From Prescottella defluvii (GTDB lineage Bacteria; Actinomycetota; Actinomycetes; Mycobacteriales; Mycobacteriaceae): a stretch of 64,000 bases of DNA. Positions 18,260 to 28,585 of the stretch are shown one piece after another; the stretch's first letter is position 1, and the number at the start of each line of letters is the position of its first letter. Made by a program: the position numbers and the translations under genes. The notes under the pieces were generated by a model that did no database searches, was not told where the DNA came from, and saw nothing but the letters and a program-made list of their open reading frames with translations. The stretch covers positions 5,413,872-5,477,871 of the forward strand of contig CP121458.1 of NCBI GenBank assembly GCA_029690005.1. The letters are read 5' to 3'.

Positions 18260-19672
18260 TCAGGCCTCCACCAACTCCCGCTCGACGGTCTTCGCGGGCA
18301 CCGGTCTGTCCGACGCCTCGCTCGGTGCGTCGTGGTCGTCGACCATGGTGCTCTCGTCGAACGGCAGTTCACCGGCGAGCACGGCCCGGACCCGCTCGGT
18401 GTCCACGGACTTGGTCCAGGTCCCCACGAGCAGGGTGGCGACGGCGTTGCCGGAGAAGTTGGTGACCGCCCGGGCCTCGGACATGAAACGGTCGATACCG
18501 ACGATCAGGCCGACGCCGTCGAGTAGCTCCGGTCGGTGGCTCTGCAGACCGCCCGCGAGCGTCGCGAGTCCGGCGCCGCTGACGCCCGCCGCGCCCTTCG
18601 AGGCGATGATCATGAAGACGAGCAGCGACGCCTGTTCGGTCAGCGACAGCGGTTTGCCCATCGCGTCGGCGATGAAGATCGACGCCATCGTCAAGTAGAT
18701 CGCAGTGCCGTCGAGATTGAACGAATAGCCGGTGGGCACGACGACGCCGACGGTGGTGCGCTCGACGCCGATGTGCTCCATCTTCGCGATGAGCCGCGGC
18801 AGAGCCGACTCGGACGACGACGTCGCGAAGATCAGCAGGTATTCGCGGGCCAGGTAGCGCACGAGCTTGAAGATCGAGATTCCGGCGACCATGCGCAGGA
18901 TGCTTCCGAGCACGCCGAACACGAAGATCAGGCACGTCAGGTAGAAGCCGAGCATGAGCGCACCCAGCTGGACGACGGCGCCGAGCCCGGTCTGGCCGAC
19001 GACGTTGGCGATGGCGCCGAACGCACCGATCGGTGCGAGCCACAGAATCATGGAGAGGACCTTGAACACGAGCTTCTGCACATGACCGACGCCACGCAGG
19101 ATCGGTTCGCCCTGCTTACCCATGGCCTGGACGCCGAATCCGACGAGCAGGGCGATGAACAGGGTCTGCAGGACACTGCCGGAGGTCAGCGACGACAGCA
19201 TCGTGGTGGGGATGATCGACGCGATGAAATCCATGGTGCCGCCCGCGGCGTGCGCCTTGTCCGCAAGCGCCGCACCGGCGTTCGCGGTGGAGCCGGTGAT
19301 CTCGAGGCCGCTGCCGGGCTGGATGAGGTTGCCGACGACGAGCCCGATACCGAGGGCGACCGTCGACATACCGAGGAAGTAGGCGAGTGCGAGCCCACCG
19401 ACCTTGCCGACACTTGCGGCTGCGCGCACCGAGCCGATGCCGAGCACGATGGTGCAGAAGATGACGGGGCTGATCATCATCTTGATCAGGTCCACGAACG
19501 TCGTGCCGAGCACGCCGAGCGACTTGCCGACCTCGGGCGCGAGCCACCCGACCAGAATGCCGCCGACGACGGCAATGATGACGCCGACATACAACCAGTG
19601 CGTCTTGTCGCGCGGTTTCCCGGGCTGGGCAGGTTGCGCCGCGCCCAGCGTCCCTGTTGCACTCGTGCTCAT
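18260..19672 (-). CDS. dctA: C4-dicarboxylate transporter DctA (DAACS family)
   Basis: A 470-aa secondary transporter, close to the usual DctA length, with 8-10 membrane segments and two re-entrant loops. It has the serine-rich loop FATSSSESALPRL and the motif PTGYSFNLDGTAIYL. It imports succinate, fumarate and malate with protons or sodium. The start is ATG 19672. It is divergent from a DctB/CitA-type two-component system, whose regulator probably activates it through the inverted repeat in between. Confidence 0.93.
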   Translation of the reverse strand: MSTSATGTLGAAQPAQPGKPRDKTHWLYVGVIIAVVGGILVGWLAPEVGKSLGVLGTTFVDLIKMMISPVIFCTIVLGIGSVRAAASVGKVGGLALAYFLGMSTVALGIGLVVGNLIQPGSGLEITGSTANAGAALADKAHAAGGTMDFIASIIPTTMLSSLTSGSVLQTLFIALLVGFGVQAMGKQGEPILRGVGHVQKLVFKVLSMILWLAPIGAFGAIANVVGQTGLGAVVQLGALMLGFYLTCLIFVFGVLGSILRMVAGISIFKLVRYLAREYLLIFATSSSESALPRLIAKMEHIGVERTTVGVVVPTGYSFNLDGTAIYLTMASIFIADAMGKPLSLTEQASLLVFMIIASKGAAGVSGAGLATLAGGLQSHRPELLDGVGLIVGIDRFMSEARAVTNFSGNAVATLLVGTWTKSVDTERVRAVLAGELPFDESTMVDDHDAPSEASDRPVPAKTVERELVEA

Positions 19673-19712
19673 GAGGTGTCCTCTGGATCGGGGGATTCTC
19701 GGAGGCGGGGCG

Positions 19713-19739
19713 CGTGATCGTCGAGTGACTGCGATCACG
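19713..19739. promoter_or_regulatory. Inverted repeat CGTGATCG-N11-CGATCACG in dctA/sensor intergenic region
   Basis: A perfect 8-bp inverted repeat with an 11-base spacer lies in the 146-base region between dctA (-) and the sensor kinase (+). It is a candidate binding site for the response regulator encoded at 21450. Confidence 0.5.
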
Positions 19740-19818
19740 TCGTACCGCCCGGGAGAATGCTGGTACCGATCCAGGCACCGGAGAAGTTTGTGTTCATAAG
19801 TTTCACGGAAGGACTGAC

Positions 19819-21453
19819 GTGGCCCCGGCCGTGTCCCGCAAACCGCTGAGCCTCGCGCGGCAACTGCTGATTCTCCAGTTGGTGGTGTTGACGCTGGTCG
19901 TGACGGCGACCGCCGCTCTGACGCTCCTCGACGAGCGACGTGACTCCGACGACGCGACCCGACGGGAAGTGACCGGCATCGCAGAGACCCTGGCGCTGTC
20001 CGGTTCGACGATCGCGGCGCTGCGGTCGCCCGATCCCACCGCCGCCCTGCAGCCGGAGGTCGAACGGATCCGGCTGGCGACGGGCACCGACTTCATCGTC
20101 GTCATGGCGCCCGACCGGACGCGCTACACGCATCCCGATCCGACGCTGATCGGTCAGCCCTTCGAGGGGCACATCGAGCGGGCGCTGGCGGGTGAGACGT
20201 TCACCGAGTCGTACACGGGTTCGCTCGGTCCGTCGATCCGGGCGGTCACGCCGGTGAAGGACAACGGGCAACTGCTCGGTCTGGTGGCGGTCGGCGTGAC
20301 CCGTGAACGCATCGGCGAGCAGTTCGCGAAGGGGCTGCCGCCGATGATCGGGATCTTCGCGATCGCGGTCGCGATCGCCGCGATCGGCTCGGTCCTGGTG
20401 AGCAACCGACTGCGGCGCCAGACGCTGGGCCTGGACCCCGATCAGCTGCGTCGTCTCTACGAGCACCACGACGCGGTGCTGCGCTCGATCTCCGAGGGGC
20501 TGATCGTGTTCGGCCGAGGCCGGGACGGCCTGGCCCGCGTGGATGTGGTGAACGACGAGGCCCGCCGCCTGTTGTGGCTGCCGGACGGCCCGATCACCCC
20601 GGACCAGCTGCCCGAGACCCTGCGCCGGATCGGGCCGGACGCCGACGAGGAACAGGACGAGGTGCACCTGACGGAGGACAGGGTGCTGCTCGTGGGACGC
20701 GCACCCGTGCTGTGGGAGGGCCGACGCATCGGCACGGTCGTGACGCTGCGCGACCACACCGAGCTGCAGAGCGCACTGGGCGAACTCGATTCGGCCCGCA
20801 GCGTCGCCGAGTCGCTGCGCGCGCAGGCCCATGAGTACGCGAACCGACTGCACACGATCGCGACGATGGTCGAGCTGGGCCGCAGCGACGAGGCGGTCGC
20901 GTTCACGACGGCCGAGCTGGCGACGTCGCAGCAGCTGATCGATCGCCTGACCGCCGCCGTACACGAGCCGGCGCTCGCGGCACTGTTGCTGGGCAAGGTG
21001 ACCGAGGCGGCTCAGCAAGGCGTCGAACTGACGGTCACCGAGGACACCGCACTCGGCCCGACCCGCGCGCTGAGCCCGCTCGAGCTCGTCACCGTGGTCG
21101 GAAATCTGATCGACAACGCGATCGACGCGGCGCGGGCGTCGGACGACGACAGCCCTTGGGTGGAAGTGACCGTGGCGGAGGAGGATTCGACGCTGGTCAT
21201 CCGCGTGGCCGACAGCGGCCCCGGCATGGATCCCGAGGCGCTCGCGCAGGCGACGACCCGCGGCTACTCCACCAAGCAGGTGGACGGGCGGCCGGCGCGC
21301 CAGCGCGGGCTCGGTCTGGCGCTGGTGGCGCAGGTGGTGGCCAGGCACGGCGGCCGACTGCGCACCGAGCCGTCGCTGGCGGGGATGCTGGTGATCGAGA
21401 TTCCGCTACCGACGGCGCGGCGAAGCGAAACCGGGAAGGACGGTGACAGATGA
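19819..21453 (+). CDS. CitA/DcuS-type sensor histidine kinase
   Basis: A 544-aa kinase. There is a membrane segment near residues 17-40, an extracytoplasmic PAS/Cache-like domain to about 175, a second membrane segment (MIGIFAIAVAIAAIGSVLV), and a cytoplasmic PAS region. The phosphoacceptor is AHEYANRLHTI (first His). The ATPase domain has NLIDNAIDAA (N box), DSGPGMD (G1) and GLGLALV (G2). This architecture senses di- or tricarboxylates. ATGA overlap with the response regulator shows one operon. The start GTG 19819 is at the limit of the hydrophobic part. Confidence 0.93.
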   Translation: MAPAVSRKPLSLARQLLILQLVVLTLVVTATAALTLLDERRDSDDATRREVTGIAETLALSGSTIAALRSPDPTAALQPEVERIRLATGTDFIVVMAPDRTRYTHPDPTLIGQPFEGHIERALAGETFTESYTGSLGPSIRAVTPVKDNGQLLGLVAVGVTRERIGEQFAKGLPPMIGIFAIAVAIAAIGSVLVSNRLRRQTLGLDPDQLRRLYEHHDAVLRSISEGLIVFGRGRDGLARVDVVNDEARRLLWLPDGPITPDQLPETLRRIGPDADEEQDEVHLTEDRVLLVGRAPVLWEGRRIGTVVTLRDHTELQSALGELDSARSVAESLRAQAHEYANRLHTIATMVELGRSDEAVAFTTAELATSQQLIDRLTAAVHEPALAALLLGKVTEAAQQGVELTVTEDTALGPTRALSPLELVTVVGNLIDNAIDAARASDDDSPWVEVTVAEEDSTLVIRVADSGPGMDPEALAQATTRGYSTKQVDGRPARQRGLGLALVAQVVARHGGRLRTEPSLAGMLVIEIPLPTARRSETGKDGDR

Positions 21454-22155
21454 TCCGCGTACTGATCGTCGAGGACGAACCGTTGATCGCCGAGGCGCAC
21501 CGCTCGTATGTCGAACGCGTCGAGGGCTTCTCGGTGCACACGGTCGCGCACACCGCCGGTGACGCGATGCGTGCCGTCGCCGAGGCCGCCGCATCCGACG
21601 AGCCGATCGACCTGGTCCTGCTCGACATCGGTCTCCCCGACGCGAGCGGACTCGATCTCGCGGGGGCGCTGAGCGGCCTGCGCCCGAGCCCCGGGATCAT
21701 CGCCGTAACGTCGGCCCGCGACCTCGACGTCGTGCGGACGGCGGTGACACGCGGGGTGGTGCTGTATCTGCTCAAGCCGTTCACATTCGCGGCACTCCGC
21801 GACAAGCTCGAAGCACTACCGCGAGTTCCGGGCCGCGCTCCCCTCTGGCGGGACCGCCGCGAGCCAGCGCGACATCGATCGGGCGATGGCAGTGCTGCGC
21901 AGCGCCGACCAGCGCGCCACCACCCCGAAGGGTGTTGCCCCGCATACCGCCGACCTGATCGGGGCGTGCGTGCGCGACGCAGACGGACCGGTGACGGCGG
22001 CCGAGGTCGCGACCGCCGTCGGGGTGTCCCGGGTGACGGCGTGGCGCTACCTGGAACGCCTCGCCGACGACGGCGTGCTGCAACGACGGACGCAGTACGG
22101 ACGGACGGGACGTCCCCAGGTGCGCTACATCTGGGCGGCGTCCTCGTCTCGGTGA
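21450..22155 (+). CDS. CitB/DcuR-type response regulator (frameshifted near 21812)
   Basis: About 234 aa corrected. The receiver domain has EDE near the N-terminus, the phosphoacceptor in LVLLDIGLPD, and Lys in YLLKPF. The C-terminal output domain, one frame away, has a winged-helix of the CitT/DcuR type (AEVATAVGVSRVTAWRYLERL). Removing one A in CTCGAAGCAC restores LEHYREFRAALPSGG. It is partner of the upstream kinase and probably activates dctA and the MHS transporter that follows. Confidence 0.87.
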
Positions 22156-22225
22156 CCGTCGGCGACGCGGACCGTGCCGTCGTACGGAACGCCGGATTGA
22201 TGTGATGCACGGCACAATCAACTCT

Positions 22226-22258
22226 TTCAGTCGGCGACTGACGTGGTCGCCGACTGAA
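22226..22258 (+). promoter_or_regulatory. Hairpin abutting the ribosome-binding site of the MHS transporter
   Basis: A perfect 13-bp stem (22226-22238 with 22246-22258), 7-base loop, ends exactly where AGGAG (22258-22262) begins, eight bases before ATG 22267. It may terminate the two-component transcript or control translation of the transporter. Confidence 0.6.
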
Positions 22259-22266
22259 GGAGCGCA

Positions 22267-23630
22267 ATGCAACCCCTGAACACGACGCACCCGGATCCCT
22301 CTCCGGTGGACTCACGCCGAGCTCTGATCTCCAGCTTCCTGGGATCGACAGTCGAGTACTACGACTTCTTGCTCTACGGCGCCGCGGCAGGCTTGGTCTT
22401 CCCGAAGTTGTTCTTCCCGAACACGATGGACCCGGTCCTGGGCTCCACCCTGTCGTTCGTCATCCTGCTCGCCGGATACATCTCGAGGCCGATCGGCGGC
22501 ATCCTCTTCGGCCACTTCGGCGACAAGTACGGCCGCAAGAACATCCTGGTCATCACCTTGTTGATGATGGGTCTGGTCTCCGTCGTCATCGGCCTGATGC
22601 CGACCTACGCGACGATCGGCGTGGCGGCACCCCTGATCCTCGTCGCGCTGCGCATCGTCCAAGGCCTGGCCGTCGGCGGCGAGTGGGCGGGAGCCACCCT
22701 GATGGCGGCCGAGCACGTGAACCAGGATCGGCGTGGGTTCGCCGCATCGATCGCGGTCACCGGCGGGCCCACCGGATCCGTCCTCGCCACCCTGGTTCTC
22801 GCCCTCTTCTCCGGGCTTCCCGACGACGCCTTCCTCAGCTGGGGATGGCGCGTGCCGTTCCTGCTCTCCGCGGTGCTCGTGATCGTGGGCCTGTTCCTGC
22901 GCTACCGCGTCACCGAATCCCCGACTTCGCGAAGGCGCAGGTGGCCGGCGAGGTACGCACCGGCACACCGATTCTCCGTGTGCTGAAGAAGTACCCGCGC
23001 TCCACCGTGTACGGCATTCTCGCCGCCGCCGGACCGCTGTTCATGCAGGCGCTTCTCGCGGTATGGATGGTTCCCTACATCGCCGCCCAGGGCACGGTTC
23101 CCCGCCAGGACGCGCTCTACATGCTGACCGCCTCGAGCGTCGTGCACATCTTCGCGATTCCGTTCTTCGCGGCGCTCTCCGACCGGTTCGGACGCCGACG
23201 GGTCATGCTCGTCGGCGCGGGGATTTCCGTCGCCCTCGTCTTCCCGATGTTCGCGCTGTTCAACTCCGACAGCTACTGGCTGGTCGCACTCGGCTTCCTG
23301 GTCGGCAACCCGATCATCCAGGCGTCTATGTACGGCCCGATCGGCGCGTTCCTCGCGGAGAAGTTCGAGACCCGGGATCGCTACACGGGTGTCTCGCTGA
23401 CCTTCCAGCTCGGCTCGGTCCTCGGCGCCGGAACCGCACCGCTCCTTGCCAATTGGCTGTACCGACTCGACAACGGCGGCGGCACCGACAACATCGCGTG
23501 GTACTTCGTCGCGCTCATCGCGGTATCCGCCCTCGCGGTCTTCCTGTCGAAGGAGACTCTGAACAGGGTGCGCACCTCTGCCCCACACGCTGCGGACACC
23601 AGCGTGGGCAGCGCGGCCGCCAACAACTGA
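22267..23630 (+). CDS. MHS-type MFS transporter, di/tricarboxylate-like (frameshifted near 22918)
   Basis: About 454 aa, 12 membrane segments, of the metabolite:H+ symporter group (citrate, shikimate, proline/betaine). Typical segments are STVEYYDFLLYG, RPIGGILFGHFGDKYGRK and GGEWAGATLMA. The motif SDRFGRRRVML is repeated in the second half. One C is missing in GAATCCCCGAC, and correction gives VTESPDFAKAQ. Its place behind the two-component genes suggests carboxylate uptake. The exact substrate is not deducible. Confidence 0.88.
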
Positions 23631-23635
23631 CGACG

Positions 23636-23678
23636 CGTTCCGGCGGTGCCACCCACATGGGGTGGCACCGCCGGAACG
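23636..23678. terminator. Bidirectional hairpin terminator
   Basis: A perfect 19-bp stem (23636-23654 with 23660-23678) with a 5-base loop sits between the convergent MHS transporter and oligopeptidase genes. Confidence 0.85.
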
Positions 23679-23692
23679 TCGGTGTCAGCCGA

Positions 23693-25809
23693 TCAGGAAG
23701 CGCCCGCCGTGTCGAGCACCCACGAGTACTCGAACGCGACTTCCTTCCACTTCTCGTAGCGTCCGCTGACGCCGCCGTGTCCCGCGCTCATCTCGGTCTT
23801 GAGCAGCAGCTGAGCTTCATCGGTCTTCGTGGACCGCAGCGCCGCAACCCATTTCGCGGGTTCGACGTACAGCACACGGGTGTCGTTGATGCTCGTGATT
23901 GCCAGGATCGCCGGGTAGTCCTTGGCCTCGACGTTCTCGTAGGGGCTGTAGGACCGCATGTACGCGTACACGTTCGGGTCCTCGAGCGGGTTGCCCACTC
24001 GTCCCACTCGATCACCGTGAGCGGCAACGAGGGATCGAGGATCGACGTGAGCGGGTCGACGAACGGCACGTTCGCGAGGATGCCGGCGAACAGTTCCGGG
24101 GCGAGGTTCGCGACCGCGCCCACCAGCAGACCGCCCGCGCTGCCGCCGTCGGCGACCAACTGCTGCGGCGTCGTGCGGCCCTCGTCGATGAGATGACGAG
24201 CGCACGCGACGAAGTCGGTGAAGGTGTTCTTCTTGGTGAGCGTCTTGCCGTTCTCGTACCAGTGCCGCCCCATCTCGCCGCCGCCGCGCACGTGCGCGAC
24301 CGCGAACACCATGCCGCGATCGAGCAGCGACAGTCGCGCCACCGAGAACGCCGGGTCCATGCTGGCCTCGTACGAGCCGTATCCGTACAGCAGCGTGGGC
24401 GCCGGATCGCCACCGATTCCCTTGCGCCGCACCACCGACAGCGGGATGCGGGTGCCGTCGTCGGCGACCGCCCACTCGCGGTGCTGCTCGTAGTCGGCGG
24501 GATCGAACCCACCTAGGACCGGCTGCGACTTGCGCAGGACCAGTTCACCGGTCGCCAGCTGGTAGTCGTACACCCGCGACGGCGTGATGAACGACGTGTA
24601 GCCGATCCGCAGCGTCGGCTGATCCCACTCCGGGTTGGAACCGAGACCGACCGAGAACAGTTCCTCGGCGAACTCCATCTCGGTGAGCTCGCCGTAGCCC
24701 TCGGGAGTGAGCGGCCAGATGGCCACCCGCGTCAGCACGTCGCGGCGGTAGCTGAGGACCAGATGGTCAGCGAACGTGTCGATGTCCTCGAGTCGCACGT
24801 CGTGGCGGTGCGGGACGAGGATCTCCATCGCGCTCGGATCCGCGACGGGAGCCTGCGCCAGGACGAAGTTCTCGGCCTTCTCGCCGTCGACGACGTCGTT
24901 GTGCAGGATGAGGAACCGGTCCTCGCCTGCGATCACGGCGTGCTCGGCCGCGTACTCGACGCCCTCACGTCGGGGCAGGATCACCCGGAAGTCGCCCTCG
25001 GGGTTCGCGGACTCGAGGATCCAGCCCTCGGTGGTGACCTTCGACCCGAGCCAGATCATCAGGTACTTCTCGCTGCGCGTGGACCCGACCGACACCCAGT
25101 AGCGCTCGTCCGGCTCGTGGAACACCCGCACGTCCTCGGACTGGGTCGTGCCGAGCTTGTGCCGCCACACCGTGTCCGGCCGCCACGACTCGTCCACCGT
25201 CAGGTAGAAGACGTGCCGGTGGTCGATGGCCCACGTCGCACCCGGCGCGGTGTTCGGGATCTCGTCGGCCAGCAGCTCACCGGTGACGAGGTTCTTGAAC
25301 CGCAGCGTGTACCGCTCGTCGCCGATCACGTCCACCGCGTACGCGAGCAGCGTGCCGTCGTGGCTCACCGAGAACGCACCGAGCGAGAAGAACTCGTGCC
25401 CCTCGGCCTCGGCATTGCCGTCGAGGAGGACCTGCTCGCCGTCGATCGCCGTGTCGGCGGACAGCTCGGGCGGGGTCCAGTCGTCCGGTCCGGCGATCGG
25501 GCACCGGCAGTGGACGCCGTACTGCTTGCCCTCGACCGTGCGGGAGTAGTACCACCATTGACCGAGCCGCGTCGGCACCGACATGTCGGTTTCCTGCGTG
25601 CGCGACTTGATCTCCTGGAAGACCTTCTCGCGCAACGGCTCCAAATGCTCGAGCTGCTGCGCGGTGTAAGCGTTCTCCGCCTCGAGGTACTCGATGACCT
25701 CCGGGTCCTCCTTGTCCCGCAACCACTCGTAGTGGTCGACGAACGTGTCCCCGTGATGGGTGCGCTCGAACGGCACTCGCTTGGCGACCGGCGGAGTCGA
25801 CGCGCTCAT
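23693..25809 (-). CDS. ptrB: S9 prolyl oligopeptidase family protein, oligopeptidase B-like (frameshifted near 23995)
   Basis: About 705 aa. The N-terminal beta-propeller region (HHGDTFVDHYEWLRDKEDPE onward) precedes the hydrolase domain. Catalytic Ser is in GGSAGGLLVG, Asp in INDTRVLY, His in SAGHGG. It cleaves peptides after basic residues in the family. One G is missing in GAGTGGGCAAC, separating the Ser from the Asp/His part. Correction gives EWDEWGNPLEDPNVYAYM. ATG 25809 is one base after the purC stop, so it is in the purC operon, as in mycobacteria where the gene is also split. Confidence 0.9.
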
Positions 25810-25810
25810 C

Positions 25811-26695
25811 TCAGCCCACCCAATCCTCGAACGACAGGCCCGAGATGCGCTCGTACGCTTCGATGTACCGCGCGCGAGTGGCGTCGACGATGTCCTGCGG
25901 CAGCGGCGGGGGCGGGGTGTCCGACGCACGGTCCCAACCGGATGCGGGGCTGGTGAGCCAGTTGCGCACGAACTGCTTGTCGAAGCTCGGCTGCACCTTG
26001 CCGGGCTCGTAGCCCTCGGCCGGCCAGTACCGCGACGAGTCCGGCGTCAGGACCTCGTCGGCGAGGACCAGGTTGCCGGCGGCGTCGAGTCCGAACTCGA
26101 ACTTCGTGTCGGCGAGGATGATCCCGCGATCGCGGGCGAAGCTGGCGGCCCGGAAGTAGATGTCGAGCGTGTCGTCCCGCAGCTTGACCGCGAGATCCTG
26201 GCCGACCTTGTCGACGACCGTCTGGAAGTCGATGTTCTCGTCGTGGTCGCCCAGCTCCGCCTTGCTGGCGGGGGTGAAGATCGGCTCGGGCAGCTGGCTG
26301 GCCTCCACCAGGCCCTCGGGCAGCGCGACGCCGCACACCGCGCCGGTGGCCTGGTAGTCCAGCAGCCCCGAGCCCGTCAGGTAGCCGCGGGCCACGCACT
26401 CGACCGGGAGCATGTTCAGCTTGCGGACCACCAGCGCGCGTCCGAGGACCTCCTCGGGGATGCGCTCGTCCAGCGGATCGCCCGCGAGGTGGTTGGTGCC
26501 GCCGAGCTTCTCGAAGAAGAACACGCTCATCGCGGTGAGCACCCGGCCCTTGTCCGGGATGGGCGTCGAGAGCACGTGGTCGTAGGCCGAGATCCGGTCA
26601 CTCGCGACCAGCAGCAGGTGCTCGTCGTCGATCGTGTACAGATCGCGGACCTTGCCGCCGGCCAGGTGGGAGTAGGACTCGAGTGAAGGACGCAC
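25811..26695 (-). CDS. purC: Phosphoribosylaminoimidazole-succinocarboxamide synthase PurC
   Basis: A 294-aa SAICAR synthetase, of the usual length. It joins aspartate to CAIR using ATP. N-terminal ATP loop region: GKVRDLY. Family segments are VECVARGYLTGSG, DTKFEFGLD and LTPDSSRYWPA. The frame is intact. It shares a strand with purQ, purS and purL but is 11 kb away, a dispersed purine layout seen in Mycobacteriales. Confidence 0.96.
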   Translation of the reverse strand: MRPSLESYSHLAGGKVRDLYTIDDEHLLLVASDRISAYDHVLSTPIPDKGRVLTAMSVFFFEKLGGTNHLAGDPLDERIPEEVLGRALVVRKLNMLPVECVARGYLTGSGLLDYQATGAVCGVALPEGLVEASQLPEPIFTPASKAELGDHDENIDFQTVVDKVGQDLAVKLRDDTLDIYFRAASFARDRGIILADTKFEFGLDAAGNLVLADEVLTPDSSRYWPAEGYEPGKVQPSFDKQFVRNWLTSPASGWDRASDTPPPPLPQDIVDATRARYIEAYERISGLSFEDWVG

Positions 26696-26789
26696 GTGGC
26701 TACCCTATCGGTCCTGCGAATCGGCGCACCCCACGGTCGGCACCACAACAGGCCCTTCCCGGTGTGGCGAAGACGGCGGGACGACCACG

Positions 26790-26819
26790 GATCGTTAGCC
26801 TTGTTCAGAGCTAGCGATC
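26790..26819. promoter_or_regulatory. Inverted repeat upstream of EmrB-type exporter
   Basis: GATCGTTAGC (26790-26799) and GCTAGCGATC (26810-26819) form a 9-of-10 inverted repeat with a 10-base spacer, ending 17 bases before the MFS start. It could be an operator or a leader hairpin. Confidence 0.4.
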
Positions 26820-26836
26820 TATCGGCGGGAGGATGG

Positions 26837-28275
26837 ATGGCGACCGGCACGACCGTCGCAGCCAGGGCATCGGTGGGACTGCGTTCGGAGCGCGGCCCGA
26901 TCCTGCTGTCCCTGATGCTCAGCACGTCCCTGGTCGCGCTCGACAGCACGATCATCGCGACCGCCGTGCTCACGATCGTCGGCGACCTGGGCGGCTTCAC
27001 TCAGTTCCCGTGGTTGTTCTCGATCTACCTGCTGGCGCAGGCCGTGTCGGTGCCGATCTACGGCAAGCTCGCCGACGTGTTCGGGCGCAAGCCGGTCATG
27101 CACCTGGGCATCGCGCTGTTCGCGGTCGGGTCGCTGCTGTGCGGCGTCGCGTGGAGCATGCCCGCGCTCATCGTGTTCCGGGCGATCCAGGGCCTGGGTG
27201 CGGGCGCGGTGCAGCCGATGAGCATGACGATCGCCGGCGACATCTACACCGTGGCCGAACGCGCGAAGGTCCAGGCCTACATCGCCAGCGTGTGGGCCAT
27301 GTCGGCGGTGCTGGGTCCGACGCTCGGCGGCGTGTTCTCCGAGTACCTGTCGTGGCGGTGGATCTTCCTGGTCAACCTTCCACTGTGTGTGCTCGCGGCG
27401 TGGATGCTGCAGCGCAGGTTCACCGAGAACGCGACGAACCGAACCACCACCGGCACCCGGCCGCGCACCGACTACGCGGGCGCGGTCCTGCTCACGACGG
27501 GCGCGACGCTGGTGATCCTCGGACTGCTCGAGGGCGGCCAGGCGTGGGCGTGGGTGTCCCCGCCGGCATCGGTGTCTTTGTGGCCGGCGCTGTTCTCCTG
27601 ATCGCGTTCGTCCTCGTCGAGCGCCGCGCCGCGGATCCGATCCTGCCGCTGCACATGCTCACCCGGCGGGTCCTGGTCGCGAGCAGCCTCGCGTCGATGG
27701 CGGTGGGCGCGATCGTGACGGGCCTGACGTCGTACGTGCCGACCTTCGTGGAGGGTGCGCTCGGCACGGGCGCGCTGGTCGCGGGCTTCGCGCTCGCGGT
27801 GCTCAGCATCGGCTGGCCGCTCGCCGCGTCGCAGGCCGGGCGGCTGTACCTGCGGGTCGGCTTCCGCACCACCCCGCTGATCGGCAGCGCCCTGGTGCTC
27901 GTGGGGTCGGTGCTGCTGACGCTGCTGTCGTCCGAGTCCGCGGTGTGGCACGTCGGAGCCGTCAGCTTCGTCATCGGGTCGGGCCTGGGCCTGATCGCCA
28001 CACCGACGCTCATCGCGGCACAGTCCAGCGTCGAGTGGAACGAACGTGGGGTGGTGACGTCGACCAACATGTTCGCCCGCTCGATCGGCAGCGCCGTCGG
28101 TGTCGCGGTGTTCGGCGCCCTCGTCAACTCGCGCGTCGGTGACGTCGCCGAGCCGAATCCGAGCGACCTCGCCGGCGCGATCCACCTGGTCTTCCTCGGC
28201 ATCCTCGGCGTGGCCGTGCTGCTGACGCTGTCGTCGGCGCTGATGCCCAAGGCGTCGAAACCGGCCACGAACTGA
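26837..28275 (+). CDS. DHA2/EmrB-type MFS drug transporter (frameshifted near 27555)
   Basis: About 479 aa with 14 predicted membrane segments. DHA2 hallmarks include LVALDSTIIATAVLTI (membrane segment 1), GKLADVFGRKP (motif A) and RAIQGLGAGAVQPMSM (motif B/C region), then WRWIFLVNLP. One C is missing in GTCCCCGCC, and correction gives AWVSPAGIGVFVAG. GGGAGG precedes ATG 26837. It is divergent from purC; the M. tuberculosis equivalent next to purC/ptrB is called emrB. The substrate is unknown. Confidence 0.9.
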
Positions 28276-28369
28276 ACTCGTTGCCGACGGGTTTCGTTCG
28301 GTCGAACGGACACTTCGTCGGCTGTCGGAAGCGGACAAGGCGGACGGTGCCCCGGAACAGGTCGTCTAT

Positions 28370-28540
28370 TCTTCACGATGTCGTCACGGTGTTCGGGAAG
28401 TCCGGTAGAAGCCGGCGCGGTACTCGCCACTGTGGGCAGGTACGTCGACTACTCGGGGTTCGACCCCAGCCACTGGACGCACACGCATCCGGGAAGGCGT
28501 AGTCGGCGGTCATCCCTGCCGAGCCAGGAGACCGGCCGTG
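28370..28540 (+). ncRNA. Cobalamin riboswitch
   Basis: The leader contains the conserved core elements in order: GGGAAGTCCGGTAGAAGCC, CGCCACTGT, and the B12 box GCCGAGCCAGGAGACCGG (about 28517-28534). Spacing and order match the AdoCbl/Cbl riboswitch class. It precedes an ABC importer operon and presumably shuts it down when corrinoid is plentiful. Boundaries are approximate. Confidence 0.93.
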
Positions 28541-28585
28541 ACGCAAACCTGCACGTTTTCCACGAGTCATGGAAGGCGGGTCGCT

